From NCBI GenBank assembly GCA_902491215.1, contig CABUGV010000032.1:1-41475 (forward strand): DNA of 41,475 nucleotides, in the 5' to 3' direction. Below, one piece after another: positions 7,192 to 14,849 of this stretch (positions within the stretch are counted from its first letter, which is position 1; every line of letters starts with the position of its first letter). The stretch is from 43-108 sp001915545 (lineage in GTDB: Bacteria > Bacteroidota > Bacteroidia > Bacteroidales > Bacteroidaceae). The notes below the pieces were generated by a model. The model was not told the origin of the DNA. It did not search any database and was given only the letters and a program-made list of their open reading frames with translations. Both the position numbers and the translations under genes were made by a program.

Positions 7192-9048
7192 TTACTGATT
7201 CTGTTTCTCGTCGACAGCGGCAATCTTTGCCTCGATTTCCTGAAGGTCGGACTTAAGTTTCTCAATCTTGCGATTTATTTCGTCAACAAGTCCGCTTCCG
7301 CTCTTTGAAGAAAGGTTGAGGAATCCGAGGTTGTTCTTGTATGTCTTGATTTCGTTTTTCAGAATCTCATACTGACGTGTGAGCTTGTCGCGCAGACGTC
7401 CTGTATCATTGCCCATCTCCTGCTTGAAGCGGTCAAGCCTTCTGCGTGATGCAGTCATGTTGGCAGCCTTGAAGAGACGATCGATCTGTTCTCTGTAAGC
7501 ATTGTATAAAGTATCCATTTCTTTGAAAGGAACATGACCGATGGCATTCCATTCATCCTGCAAAGTGCGGATCTGTTCTCTGAGTTCCTTCTCGTCAACG
7601 CCATCTGTTGCAACAGACTTAATCTTTTCGATAAGAGCCTTCTTCTTTTCGAGATTCTCAAGCTGTTCACCTTTTACAGAAGAAGTAGCCTTGTTCTTAG
7701 CTTCGAAGAATGCATCGCAAGCTCCGATGAAACGCTGCCAGAGAGCATCGCTGTACTTCTTAGGAACTGTACCGATTTCTTTCCAATCCTTCTGAAGTTT
7801 GATAAGTACATCCGAAGTAGCCTTCCAGTCAGTGCTGTCCTTGAGAGCCTCAGCCTTTTCACAAAGTTCGCGCTTAAGCTTGAGATTTGCATTAAGACTA
7901 TCCTTAACTCCTTTGAAGAATTCAGACTTGCGCTTGAAGAAATTGTCGCATGCTGCACGGAAACGTTCAAAAATCTTCACGTTCATCTTCTGAGGTGCAA
8001 AACCGATTGTCTTCCATTTAGCCTGCAATGAAGTAATCTGTTCTGTGCAAGCATTCCACTCGGCGAAAGTCTTCAGACTGTCGAGGTCCATACCTTCTAT
8101 AACTTCGCAGATGGCAGTCTTCTGATCGAGATTCATCTGCTCCTGTTCCTTTCTCTTTTCGAAATGCTCCTGATGTCTCTTGTTGACAGCAGTAGAAGCG
8201 GCCTTGAATCTAGCCCAGATTTCCTCGCGAAGCTCACGAGCTACAGGGCCGATTTCACGGAACTCCTGATGCAGTTTCTGAAGCTGATGGAAAGCAGATA
8301 TTACATCCGGTTCGTCTGCAAGCTTCTCTGCAGCTTCACACAATGCAGTCTTGAGTTCGAGATTCTTCTTGAAATCGTATGCTCTGAATTCGTTGTTGAG
8401 CTTAAGTGTATCATAGAACTGCTCAACATTGGCCTGATATGTTTTCCATAGATCAGTAGCCTTTTCTGCCGGAACATCCTTTATTTCGTTCCACTCCTTC
8501 TGAAGAGCCTTGAAGTCGTTGTAAGACTTGTTGACTTCATCAGGATTAGCCAAAATGGCCTTGATCTTTTCAATTATTTCGAGTTTCTTGTTGTAATTGT
8601 TTTCCTTTTCGCGTTCCTGTTCCTGGATCTGTTCGTTGCGTTTTTCACGTATGATAGCCATCTGTTCCTTGAATTCCGGTTCTTCGGCATTGACAGCAGG
8701 CATGTATTCATCAGGGTTGCCCCCCTCTTCGAGGTACTTCTTGTAGCTCTCCTCGCTCTGAGTCTTATGAAGTCTGTAGAAACAACTCTTGAGCGCTTCC
8801 AGTTCCTGTCGCGAGATAGGTTCGTTGCCGGAGGCAAGCTGTTTCAATCGTTCGATCACTTCTGCCTTGCTGTTCATCTGAACAGTGACATGCTTTCCTT
8901 CCGTATCAGCAGCGCTCACATTGTCATCGCCTTCAGATACATTGTTTGTACTTTCATTGGCATCACATGCGGGTTCTGCAACAATCGAGTTTTCTGCCGA
9001 CTGCTCAACCTGAGGCATATCTTCGGCATTCTGAATGTCCGTCATCAC
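7192..9048 (-). CDS. DUF349 repeat protein
   Basis: A 618-residue highly charged, mostly helical cytoplasmic protein. After an acidic low-complexity N-terminus (about 1-60) it carries five copies of the DUF349 helical unit, each marked by an LQ-x-x-W/F-x-x-I-G/K core: near 180 (LQKEWNEIKDVP), 260 (LHQEFREIGPV), 345 (LQAKWKTIGFAP), 422 (LQKDWKEIGTVP) and 500 (LQDEWNAIGHVP). The last 90 residues are a coiled coil (RLRDKLTRQYEILKNEI). DUF349 proteins are conserved in Bacteroidetes and Actinobacteria with no settled biochemical role, so none is assigned. It has its own terminator and a possible promoter at 9110, so is probably transcribed alone. Confidence 0.9.
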   Translation of the reverse strand: MMTDIQNAEDMPQVEQSAENSIVAEPACDANESTNNVSEGDDNVSAADTEGKHVTVQMNSKAEVIERLKQLASGNEPISRQELEALKSCFYRLHKTQSEESYKKYLEEGGNPDEYMPAVNAEEPEFKEQMAIIREKRNEQIQEQEREKENNYNKKLEIIEKIKAILANPDEVNKSYNDFKALQKEWNEIKDVPAEKATDLWKTYQANVEQFYDTLKLNNEFRAYDFKKNLELKTALCEAAEKLADEPDVISAFHQLQKLHQEFREIGPVARELREEIWARFKAASTAVNKRHQEHFEKRKEQEQMNLDQKTAICEVIEGMDLDSLKTFAEWNACTEQITSLQAKWKTIGFAPQKMNVKIFERFRAACDNFFKRKSEFFKGVKDSLNANLKLKRELCEKAEALKDSTDWKATSDVLIKLQKDWKEIGTVPKKYSDALWQRFIGACDAFFEAKNKATSSVKGEQLENLEKKKALIEKIKSVATDGVDEKELREQIRTLQDEWNAIGHVPFKEMDTLYNAYREQIDRLFKAANMTASRRRLDRFKQEMGNDTGRLRDKLTRQYEILKNEIKTYKNNLGFLNLSSKSGSGLVDEINRKIEKLKSDLQEIEAKIAAVDEKQNQ

Positions 9049-9109
9049 TTTGATTTTAAGTTAGTAAATCTATGAAAAAATAATTTATATTCTGTTTCAC
9101 ATTGAGCCA

Positions 9110-9117
9110 CAAACTTA
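9110..9117 (-). promoter_or_regulatory. Possible -7 element for the DUF349 gene
   Basis: TAAGTTTG on the minus strand matches TAnnTTTG about 62 bases upstream of the ATG. No TTTG stands at the expected distance upstream, so the assignment is tentative. Confidence 0.35.
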
Positions 9118-9177
9118 TAAATTAAAATTCAGTTTTCATATTTTTTGACAATATTTTTGTATAAGTGGCCAATTTTT

Positions 9178-9211
9178 ATGCAAGCAGGAAGCCAACGTTC
9201 CCTGCTTGCAT
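9178..9211. other. Inverted repeat downstream of ksgA
   Basis: ATGCAAGCAGGAA (9178-9190) and TTCCCTGCTTGCAT (9198-9211) pair almost perfectly around a short loop. The position, 30 bases after the ksgA stop, suggests a terminator or 3'-end stabiliser, but on the minus strand it is followed by AAAAATT rather than a T-run. Confidence 0.5.
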
Positions 9212-9240
9212 GCTCGTTATACATAAAGAACAGATGCAGT

Positions 9241-10029
9241 CTAGTTACGGCGAATGTCCTTTTCTGCCATATTTGTCAGTTCGATAAAGTCCTCAACAGA
9301 AAGCTGTTCAGGACGACGATTCATGATTTCGAGAGACAGCAAAGGTGAATCCTTGCCGACAATCTGCTTCATGCCGTTGCGGAGCATCTTACGACGCATT
9401 GAAAATACGGCCTTGACTATACGACGGAAAAGCACATCATCGCATCCCAACGATGTGCGCGAATTGCGTTTGAGGCAGACAACGGCGCTCTTGACCTTAG
9501 GAGGCGGATTGAATACATTTTCATGAACTGTAAAAAGATATTCTATGTCATACCATGCCTGAAGCATTACGCTAAGCACGCCATAAGCCTTACTGCCCGG
9601 TACAGCACACATGCGCTCAGCAACTTCTTTTTGAATCATGCCGGTACAGCACGGAATCAGTTCGCGGTTGTCAAGCATCTTGAAGAATATCTGACTGGAA
9701 ATATTGTAAGGATAATTGCCAGTAAGGACAAAACTGCGCCCTCCAAATACTGAGGCAAGATCCATCTGAAGAAAGTCCTGCTGGATTATGTTGTCGCCCA
9801 ACTCAGGAAAATGTTCATGAAGATAAGGCACAGACTCAAAATCGATTTCTACAACTTTAAGCTCGCGATTCTTCTTTAAAAGAAACTGTGTAAGCACTCC
9901 TGTACCAGGACCGACCTCCAACACAGGTATGGAAGGGCAAACATCAACAGTATCGGCTATGGACGAAGCAACATTCATATCTGTAAGGAAATGCTGCCCC
10001 AGAAATTTCTTCGGCTTTACTACATTCAT
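9241..10029 (-). CDS. rsmA (ksgA): 16S rRNA dimethyladenosine transferase
   Basis: Methylates the two adjacent adenines in the 3'-terminal helix of 16S rRNA, using S-adenosylmethionine, late in small-subunit assembly. From ATG 10029 the protein is 262 residues and opens with the family signature VKPKKFLGQHFLTD; a longer in-frame extension to 10110 adds residues unlike KsgA and lies over the likely promoter. The SAM-binding motif I is VLEVGPGTG, and the catalytic N-x-x-Y-type motif is GNYPYNISSQIF. The C-terminal helical domain (NPPPKVKSAVVCL and VFSMRRKMLRN) is complete. A possible -7 element lies 79-86 bases upstream, and the gene diverges from the metallophosphoesterase. Confidence 0.96.
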   Translation of the reverse strand: MNVVKPKKFLGQHFLTDMNVASSIADTVDVCPSIPVLEVGPGTGVLTQFLLKKNRELKVVEIDFESVPYLHEHFPELGDNIIQQDFLQMDLASVFGGRSFVLTGNYPYNISSQIFFKMLDNRELIPCCTGMIQKEVAERMCAVPGSKAYGVLSVMLQAWYDIEYLFTVHENVFNPPPKVKSAVVCLKRNSRTSLGCDDVLFRRIVKAVFSMRRKMLRNGMKQIVGKDSPLLSLEIMNRRPEQLSVEDFIELTNMAEKDIRRN

Positions 10030-10107
10030 AGAATATTCCAAATAATATAAAAAATTACAAGGCTTAGGCATACAGCCATAAAAGAAACGGCAAAACCTAA
10101 CCGACGG

Positions 10108-10115
10108 CAAAGATA
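10108..10115 (-). promoter_or_regulatory. Possible -7 element of ksgA
   Basis: TATCTTTG on the minus strand fits TAnnTTTG; transcription would start near 10101 and give a leader of about 72 bases. No good -33 element is visible. The remaining intergenic DNA to 10353 is AT-rich and holds no gene I can support. Confidence 0.45.
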
Positions 10116-10353
10116 TGGATTTTTCACTAGTTTTCAGTTATAAAGAGCAAAACGTCTGTTTTATAGTGCTGTAAAAAAACGACGAACGGACGAACTGCTG
10201 TCATATCGTCAAAAGAATATGCACACTTATCAACACGATATAAAAGATGCCGGAAAAAGAACAACATACATCAAGACTGCGGACAACAATAAAAATAAAT
10301 GTAAAAATGGCAATCACAGCACGTCTGTTATAGATTCAATGGGAATAAATGCC

Positions 10354-10361
10354 TATATTTG
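10354..10361 (+). promoter_or_regulatory. Possible -7 element of the metallophosphoesterase gene
   Basis: TATATTTG matches TAnnTTTG. It lies inside a possible upstream extension of the reading frame (ATG 10349), which is why the start at 10391 is preferred. The -33 element is poor. Confidence 0.45.
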
Positions 10362-10390
10362 AATTAGATAACATACCAACAAACAACAAG

Positions 10391-11596
10391 ATGATATTTT
10401 TCCACAGACATAGGCACAAATCCCATCGGAATGGCTCAACCTTGCAGGCAACTGTATTTGCCATAGTTGCCGTCGCAACAGTGTTTCTACCTGATATCTA
10501 TATATGGGACAACTATATAAGGAATACAACCGAAACATTCGGAGCAATCATGTGGTGGACACCAGCATCACTGATTGTATGCACAATGCTTATGTGGAAA
10601 TCAGGAAGATGGCACAACCTTCTGCTCAGAACATTTTTCGGTCTGGCTCTGTGTACGGTACTTCCCAAACTGATATTCACAATCATATCTGTTGTTGGAC
10701 GAGGACTTGCCACCGTATGGTCTCCGTTGGGTAATGTTGCAGATATTGCAGCTGTAGTGATTGCCTACGCAAGTCTGTGTGCATTTGCATACGGTCTTAC
10801 AATAGGATGGAGAAAACTTACAATAAAAGAAGACACTCTGACGTTCGACAATCTTCCCAAGGCTTTCGACGGATATAAGATACTGCAATTCTCTGACTTG
10901 CACGTAGGAACATTCAGAAGCGACAAGAAGTTCGTCAAGAAGCTGGTTAAAGCCATCAACTCACAGAATGCAGACCTAATCGTATTCACAGGCGACCTCG
11001 TGAACGTACATCCGGGAGAACTGCACCCTTACTTGAATGTGCTCAACAATCTACATGCAAGGGACGGCATATACTCGATTCTCGGTAATCACGACTACTG
11101 CGAATACAGGCATTACAGGGCCAAGGACGGAGCCAGCAAGAATGTGGACAAACTGAAAAAAATGGAAATGGATTTCGGATGGAACCTGCTTCTGAATGAA
11201 TTTACAACAATAGAAAGAGACTGTGAAAAAATCACACTTATCGGTGTTGAAAACTACGGCAAACCTCCATTCAAATCGTACAGCGACCTGACAAAGGCCA
11301 TGGATGGCACGGATAAAAAAGGATTCAAAATCCTGCTAAGCCACGATCCGGCACACTGGAACTGTGAAATTACAACGGACACCGACATAGATTTAACCCT
11401 ATCAGGCCATACTCATGCCATGCAGCTGCGCATAGGGCGTTTCTCGCCTGCAAAATGGAGTTCAAAGGAATGGGGCGGCATATACAGAAATGGTAGACAG
11501 GTGCTTTGTGTTTCGTCGGGAATAGGCGGAACCATGCCGTTCAGACTGGGAGCATGGCCGGAAATAAACGTAATAACCCTTAAGAGAAGTATATGA
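10391..11596 (+). CDS. Membrane-anchored metallophosphoesterase
   Basis: A calcineurin-like phosphoesterase (YaeI/YkuE group) of 401 residues from ATG 10391. The N-terminal third has three to four hydrophobic segments separated by short loops (for example ATVFAIVAVATVFLP and AAVVIAYASLCAFAYGL), then a soluble domain with every metal motif: FSDLHVG (D-x-H), FTGDL (GD), GNHDY (GNHD), LLSHDP and SGHTH. Relatives hydrolyse phosphodiester or pyrophosphate bonds in lipids, including UDP-diacylglucosamine-type substrates, but the substrate here cannot be read from sequence. ATG 10349 would extend the frame by 14 residues but overlaps a promoter-like element. The next gene has its own promoter 55 bases after the stop. 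Confidence 0.87.
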   Translation: MIFFHRHRHKSHRNGSTLQATVFAIVAVATVFLPDIYIWDNYIRNTTETFGAIMWWTPASLIVCTMLMWKSGRWHNLLLRTFFGLALCTVLPKLIFTIISVVGRGLATVWSPLGNVADIAAVVIAYASLCAFAYGLTIGWRKLTIKEDTLTFDNLPKAFDGYKILQFSDLHVGTFRSDKKFVKKLVKAINSQNADLIVFTGDLVNVHPGELHPYLNVLNNLHARDGIYSILGNHDYCEYRHYRAKDGASKNVDKLKKMEMDFGWNLLLNEFTTIERDCEKITLIGVENYGKPPFKSYSDLTKAMDGTDKKGFKILLSHDPAHWNCEITTDTDIDLTLSGHTHAMQLRIGRFSPAKWSSKEWGGIYRNGRQVLCVSSGIGGTMPFRLGAWPEINVITLKRSI

Positions 11597-11650
11597 AATG
11601 TATACCAACTGCTAATAGGTGTATACTTATGCACCATAACCAACTACATG

Positions 11651-11682
11651 TTTGGTCAATTAGCGAAAATGGAATATATTTG
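11651..11682 (+). promoter_or_regulatory. Promoter of the flippase-pepD-merR operon
   Basis: TTTG (11651-11654) and TATATTTG (11675-11682) are a full match to the Bacteroidetes promoter with a 20-base spacer. Transcription would start near 11689, leaving an 80-base leader before the first gene. Confidence 0.75.
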
Positions 11683-11725
11683 CATTTAAGCCATAAAGAA
11701 AACGGCTGATTCCGACACGGAACAA

Positions 11726-11773
11726 ATGCAGAAAAGAAGGCTATTGACAACAATAATAACAGCACGAACTTGA
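11726..11773 (+). CDS. Putative 15-codon leader ORF overlapping the flippase start
   Basis: ATG 11726 opens a short frame encoding MQKRRLLTTIITART with stop TGA at 11771-11773. The stop overlaps the TTG start (11770-11772) of the next gene by two bases, the geometry of translational coupling. It may help initiation at the non-ATG start, or simply be chance. No homology is claimed. Confidence 0.3.
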   Translation: MQKRRLLTTIITART

Positions 11774-12798
11774 AACTTGATACAACAACGGCAAAAAATG
11801 CCATAAACATAGTACTGCCGATAGTGCTCGGAGGAGGAATCCTTTACTGGATGTATAGAGGGTTTGACTTCGGCAAACTCAGTGATGTCTGCATGCACGA
11901 AATGGACTGGTGGTGGATGGGATTTTCACTGATATTCGGAGTAACGGCACAGATGTTCAGAGGACTCAGATGGAAACTGGCGCTGGAACCGCTGGGAGAA
12001 AAGCCTAGAACAGCAAACTGCATCGATGCAATATTCATTTCGTATGCATCCAGCATAATTATACCGCGTATCGGCGAGGTATCGAGATGCGGCATTCTGA
12101 AACAATATGACGGCACGTCGTTCTCCAAATCTCTAGGAACAGTGGTTACAGAAAGAGTCATCGACTCCATACTGGTCATGGTGATGACAGTTGTAACCTT
12201 CCTGCTGCAGATAAGGATGTTCAGCACGTTCTTCGACAAGACCGGCACAAATCTGAACAGCATTACCGAAAGATTTACGACTACAGGATACATTGTCACA
12301 GCAATATGCGGAGCGGCAGCAATATTCTTCATCTGGCTCCTGACAAAAAGGATTGCAGTATTTGCAAAGGTCAAGGAAATGATGGGAAACATGAAAGCTG
12401 GAATCCTGTCGCTGAAAGACGTAAAAAACAAATGGCTTTTCACGGCATATACGCTGTTGATATGGATAAGCTATTTCCTGCATTTCTACATTACATTCAA
12501 CTGTTTCGGATTTACTACGGACTTAAGCATATCAGTAGCCCTCGTAGCTTTCGTAGTGGGCAGTATAGCAGTGATTGTACCAACCCCAAACGGTGCCGGA
12601 CCTTGGCATTTCGCAGTAAAGACCATATTGGTTCTCAATGGTGTCGGCGAAGACGATGCTGTGACATTTGCACTGATCGTACATACCATACAAACTTCAC
12701 TGACTGCTCTGCTAGGCGTTTACGCAATACTGGCACTGCAAGGAAGAAAAATCAGGAAAGAAATCAAAGAACAAACAGGACAACCCTTTAACAAATAA
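11770..12798 (+). CDS. Flippase-like integral membrane protein (UPF0104 / LPG synthase TM domain)
   Basis: A polytopic inner-membrane protein of 342 residues with about eight hydrophobic segments, of the family containing the transmembrane part of lysylphosphatidylglycerol synthase and AglD-like proteins (Pfam PF03706). Typical segments are FRGLRWKLALEP in the second loop, SYASSIIIPRIGEVSRCGIL, LGTVVTERVIDSILV, and near the end VIVPTPNGAGPWHFAVKTIL. Members move or modify lipid-linked molecules; the soluble aminoacyl-transferase domain of MprF is absent, so aminoacylation is not expected. The only usable start is TTG 11770, since no ATG occurs in frame upstream before the promoter. The pepD ATG follows four bases after the stop codon, so the two are co-transcribed. 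Confidence 0.82.
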   Translation: MKLDTTTAKNAINIVLPIVLGGGILYWMYRGFDFGKLSDVCMHEMDWWWMGFSLIFGVTAQMFRGLRWKLALEPLGEKPRTANCIDAIFISYASSIIIPRIGEVSRCGILKQYDGTSFSKSLGTVVTERVIDSILVMVMTVVTFLLQIRMFSTFFDKTGTNLNSITERFTTTGYIVTAICGAAAIFFIWLLTKRIAVFAKVKEMMGNMKAGILSLKDVKNKWLFTAYTLLIWISYFLHFYITFNCFGFTTDLSISVALVAFVVGSIAVIVPTPNGAGPWHFAVKTILVLNGVGEDDAVTFALIVHTIQTSLTALLGVYAILALQGRKIRKEIKEQTGQPFNK

Positions 12799-12802
12799 CG
12801 AT

Positions 12803-14263
12803 ATGGAAATATATGAATTGGAACCACAAAATGTGTGGCGCAACTTTTATTCTCTGACCCAGATTCCACGTCCATCAGGACACACAGAAAAAGTGGCACA
12901 GTTCTTGGTAGACTTCGCCAAGAAAAACGGCGCTGAAGCTTTTATAGACAATGCAGGAAACGTTGTTATGAGAAAGAAGGCTACAGCCGGATATGAGAAC
13001 AGAAAGACTGCAATACTTCAGGCACACATGGACATGGTGCCTCAGAAGGCAAAAGACAGCAACCACAACTTTGAGCAGGATCCTATACAGACCTACATAG
13101 ATGGCGAATGGGTAAAGGCAAAGGGCACAACACTGGGTTCAGACAACGGAATGGGTGTTGCAGCCGCAATGTCTATAATTGAAGATACTACTCTCGAGCA
13201 TGGACCGATAGAGGTTCTTATCACAAATGATGAGGAAACCGGCATGTACGGTGCATTCGGACTCGAAAAGGACACTCTCAAAGGCAAGCTGCTTCTCAAT
13301 CTGGATTCTGAAACAGAAGGAGAAATAACTATAGGATGTGCAGGCGGAATGGACGTTGTATGCTCTATGGAGTATCAGGAAATCAACGTCAACAAAGAAG
13401 GCATGCAGGCTTACAAAATCGACATTAAAGGTCTCAGGGGCGGACACTCCGGTCTTGAAATCAATGAAGGCAGAGCAAATGCCAACAAGCTCATGGCACG
13501 CCTGCTGTTCGCTGCAGTCAATACCGGCTGTGCATGGTTGTGCTCATGGCATGGCGGCAACATGAGAAATGCTATACCAAGAGACAGCGAAGCGGTTGTA
13601 TTGGTTCCGCAGGCAAAAGAAGAGGAGTTCAAAGCTCTCGTTGAGAAGAGCCACAAGCTGTTCAACGAAGAATTCGATCTGATTGAAAACGGCAACATAC
13701 ATCTCAGTGCTGAAAAATGCGATGCTCCTGAAAAAGCTGTTCCTGAAGATGTGCAGGAAAACCTGATCAATGCTGTGATGGCTGCACATGACGGTGTTCT
13801 GCGTATGACACCTTCTATTCCAGAGGTAGTAGAAACATCTTCAAACCTTGCGATAATTTCTATCTACGGAGGAAAAGCAGAAATAGCGATATTGGCAAGA
13901 AGTTCACGTAACAGCATGAAACTTTACCTCTGCAACTCTCTTATGTCCTGCTTCTCAATGGCCGGCATGAAAGTGAAATTCGAAGGAGGATATGACGGCT
14001 GGCAGCCTAACACGAAATCTGAACTCGTGAAGCTCATGTCGAATGTATACTCAAAAATGTTCGGCAACGAACCTAAAATACAGGTTTGTCACGCAGGACT
14101 GGAATGCGGTATAATCGGTGCTACATATACAGACATGGATATGGCATCATTCGGCCCGACACTCATGTCGCCTCACACTCCTGATGAAAGATGTCTCATA
14201 CCGACTGTAGGCAAGTTCTACAACTATGTGACAGAGATTCTCAAGAATATCCCGGAGGAATAA
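12803..14263 (+). CDS. pepD: Aminoacyl-histidine dipeptidase (cytosol non-specific dipeptidase)
   Basis: A cytoplasmic M20-family zinc dipeptidase of 486 residues that cleaves X-His and many other dipeptides. Zinc ligands and catalytic residues are recognisable: LQAHMDMVPQK (His and Asp), GSDNGMGVAAA (bridging Asp), TNDEETGMYGA (catalytic Glu pair) and LNLDSETEGEI. The dimerisation segment RGGHSGLEINEGRANAN and the C-terminal HAGLECGII ligand segment are complete. Length and order match PepD of Gram-negative bacteria. It lies four bases after the flippase gene and 47 bases before the MerR gene, sharing their transcript. Confidence 0.95.
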   Translation: MEIYELEPQNVWRNFYSLTQIPRPSGHTEKVAQFLVDFAKKNGAEAFIDNAGNVVMRKKATAGYENRKTAILQAHMDMVPQKAKDSNHNFEQDPIQTYIDGEWVKAKGTTLGSDNGMGVAAAMSIIEDTTLEHGPIEVLITNDEETGMYGAFGLEKDTLKGKLLLNLDSETEGEITIGCAGGMDVVCSMEYQEINVNKEGMQAYKIDIKGLRGGHSGLEINEGRANANKLMARLLFAAVNTGCAWLCSWHGGNMRNAIPRDSEAVVLVPQAKEEEFKALVEKSHKLFNEEFDLIENGNIHLSAEKCDAPEKAVPEDVQENLINAVMAAHDGVLRMTPSIPEVVETSSNLAIISIYGGKAEIAILARSSRNSMKLYLCNSLMSCFSMAGMKVKFEGGYDGWQPNTKSELVKLMSNVYSKMFGNEPKIQVCHAGLECGIIGATYTDMDMASFGPTLMSPHTPDERCLIPTVGKFYNYVTEILKNIPEE

Positions 14264-14310
14264 AACAACGTGAACTGAATCATCAACCCTAAACAAACAG
14301 AACCGGCATC

Positions 14311-14658
14311 ATGGCATACAATCCGAATAAAGAACTGAAGCTGTACTATTCGATAAGCGAAGTGGCACAGATGTTCAATGTCTCGGAAACTCTTCTGAGA
14401 TATTGGGAAAAAGAATTCCCAAACATTGCACCCAAAAAGGCAGGAAGAGGCATCAGACAATACACCAAAGAGGACATTGAAGAAGTCAGATTGGTATATC
14501 ATCTGGTAAAGGAACGAGGCATGACGCTATCTGGTGCGCGTTCTGTGATAAAGAGGGACAAAGGCGGTACCAACAGACAGATTGAGGTGATAGAGAAACT
14601 GAAAGCCATCAAGGAAGAGCTTCAGGCTATAAACAAATCACTCAATGGACTGACATAG
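14311..14658 (+). CDS. MerR-family transcriptional regulator
   Basis: A 115-residue DNA-binding protein. Residues 10-80 form the winged helix-turn-helix of the MerR family (YSISEVAQMFNVSETLLRYW, then RQYTKEDIEEVRLVYHLVKE), and the rest is the dimerising helix (VIEKLKAIKEELQAINKSL). There is no effector domain and no cysteine cluster, so this is a short MerR of the kind common in Bacteroidetes rather than a metal or drug sensor. It is last in the operon after pepD and followed by a strong terminator. Its target is unknown; no palindrome with 19-20 bp promoter spacing was recognised nearby. Confidence 0.88.
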   Translation: MAYNPNKELKLYYSISEVAQMFNVSETLLRYWEKEFPNIAPKKAGRGIRQYTKEDIEEVRLVYHLVKERGMTLSGARSVIKRDKGGTNRQIEVIEKLKAIKEELQAINKSLNGLT

Positions 14659-14685
14659 CGTTTATTTCCGCCAAGCTACAGAATC

Positions 14686-14726
14686 AAAGCCGTGCCGCAT
14701 ACGACGTATGCGATACGGCTTTTTTC
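14686..14726 (+). terminator. Terminator of the flippase-pepD-merR operon
   Basis: AGCCGT..GCATACG (14688-14703) pairs with CGTATGC..ACGGCT (14705-14720), giving a long stem with one internal mismatch region, followed by TTTTTT. Confidence 0.85.
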
Positions 14727-14744
14727 ATGCGATGTTACATGTTT

Positions 14745-14797
14745 ACAAAAAACAAGCCGGCCTCCAAATCAAAAGATACATCTTGGAGTCCGGCTTG
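14745..14797 (-). terminator. Terminator of rel
   Basis: CAAGCCGG-CCTCCAA (14753-14767) pairs with TTGGAG-TCCGGCTTG (14783-14797) with one mismatch. Read on the minus strand the stem is followed by TTTTTTGT. It lies about 53 bases after the rel stop codon. Confidence 0.85.
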
Positions 14798-14849
14798 ATA
14801 ATTTAATGAACGTATTGACGCAATATCAATGCTTATGTCATAACAAGCA

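Noticed and set aside
7520..8520. Tandem DNA repeats within the DUF349 gene
   Set aside because: The periodicity is at protein level (about 80 residues) and reflects the five DUF349 domains, not recent DNA duplication.
10349..10390. ATG 10349 as the metallophosphoesterase start
   Set aside because: The extension overlaps a TATATTTG promoter element and adds polar residues before the basic, membrane-leading N-terminus at 10391; kept only as an alternative.
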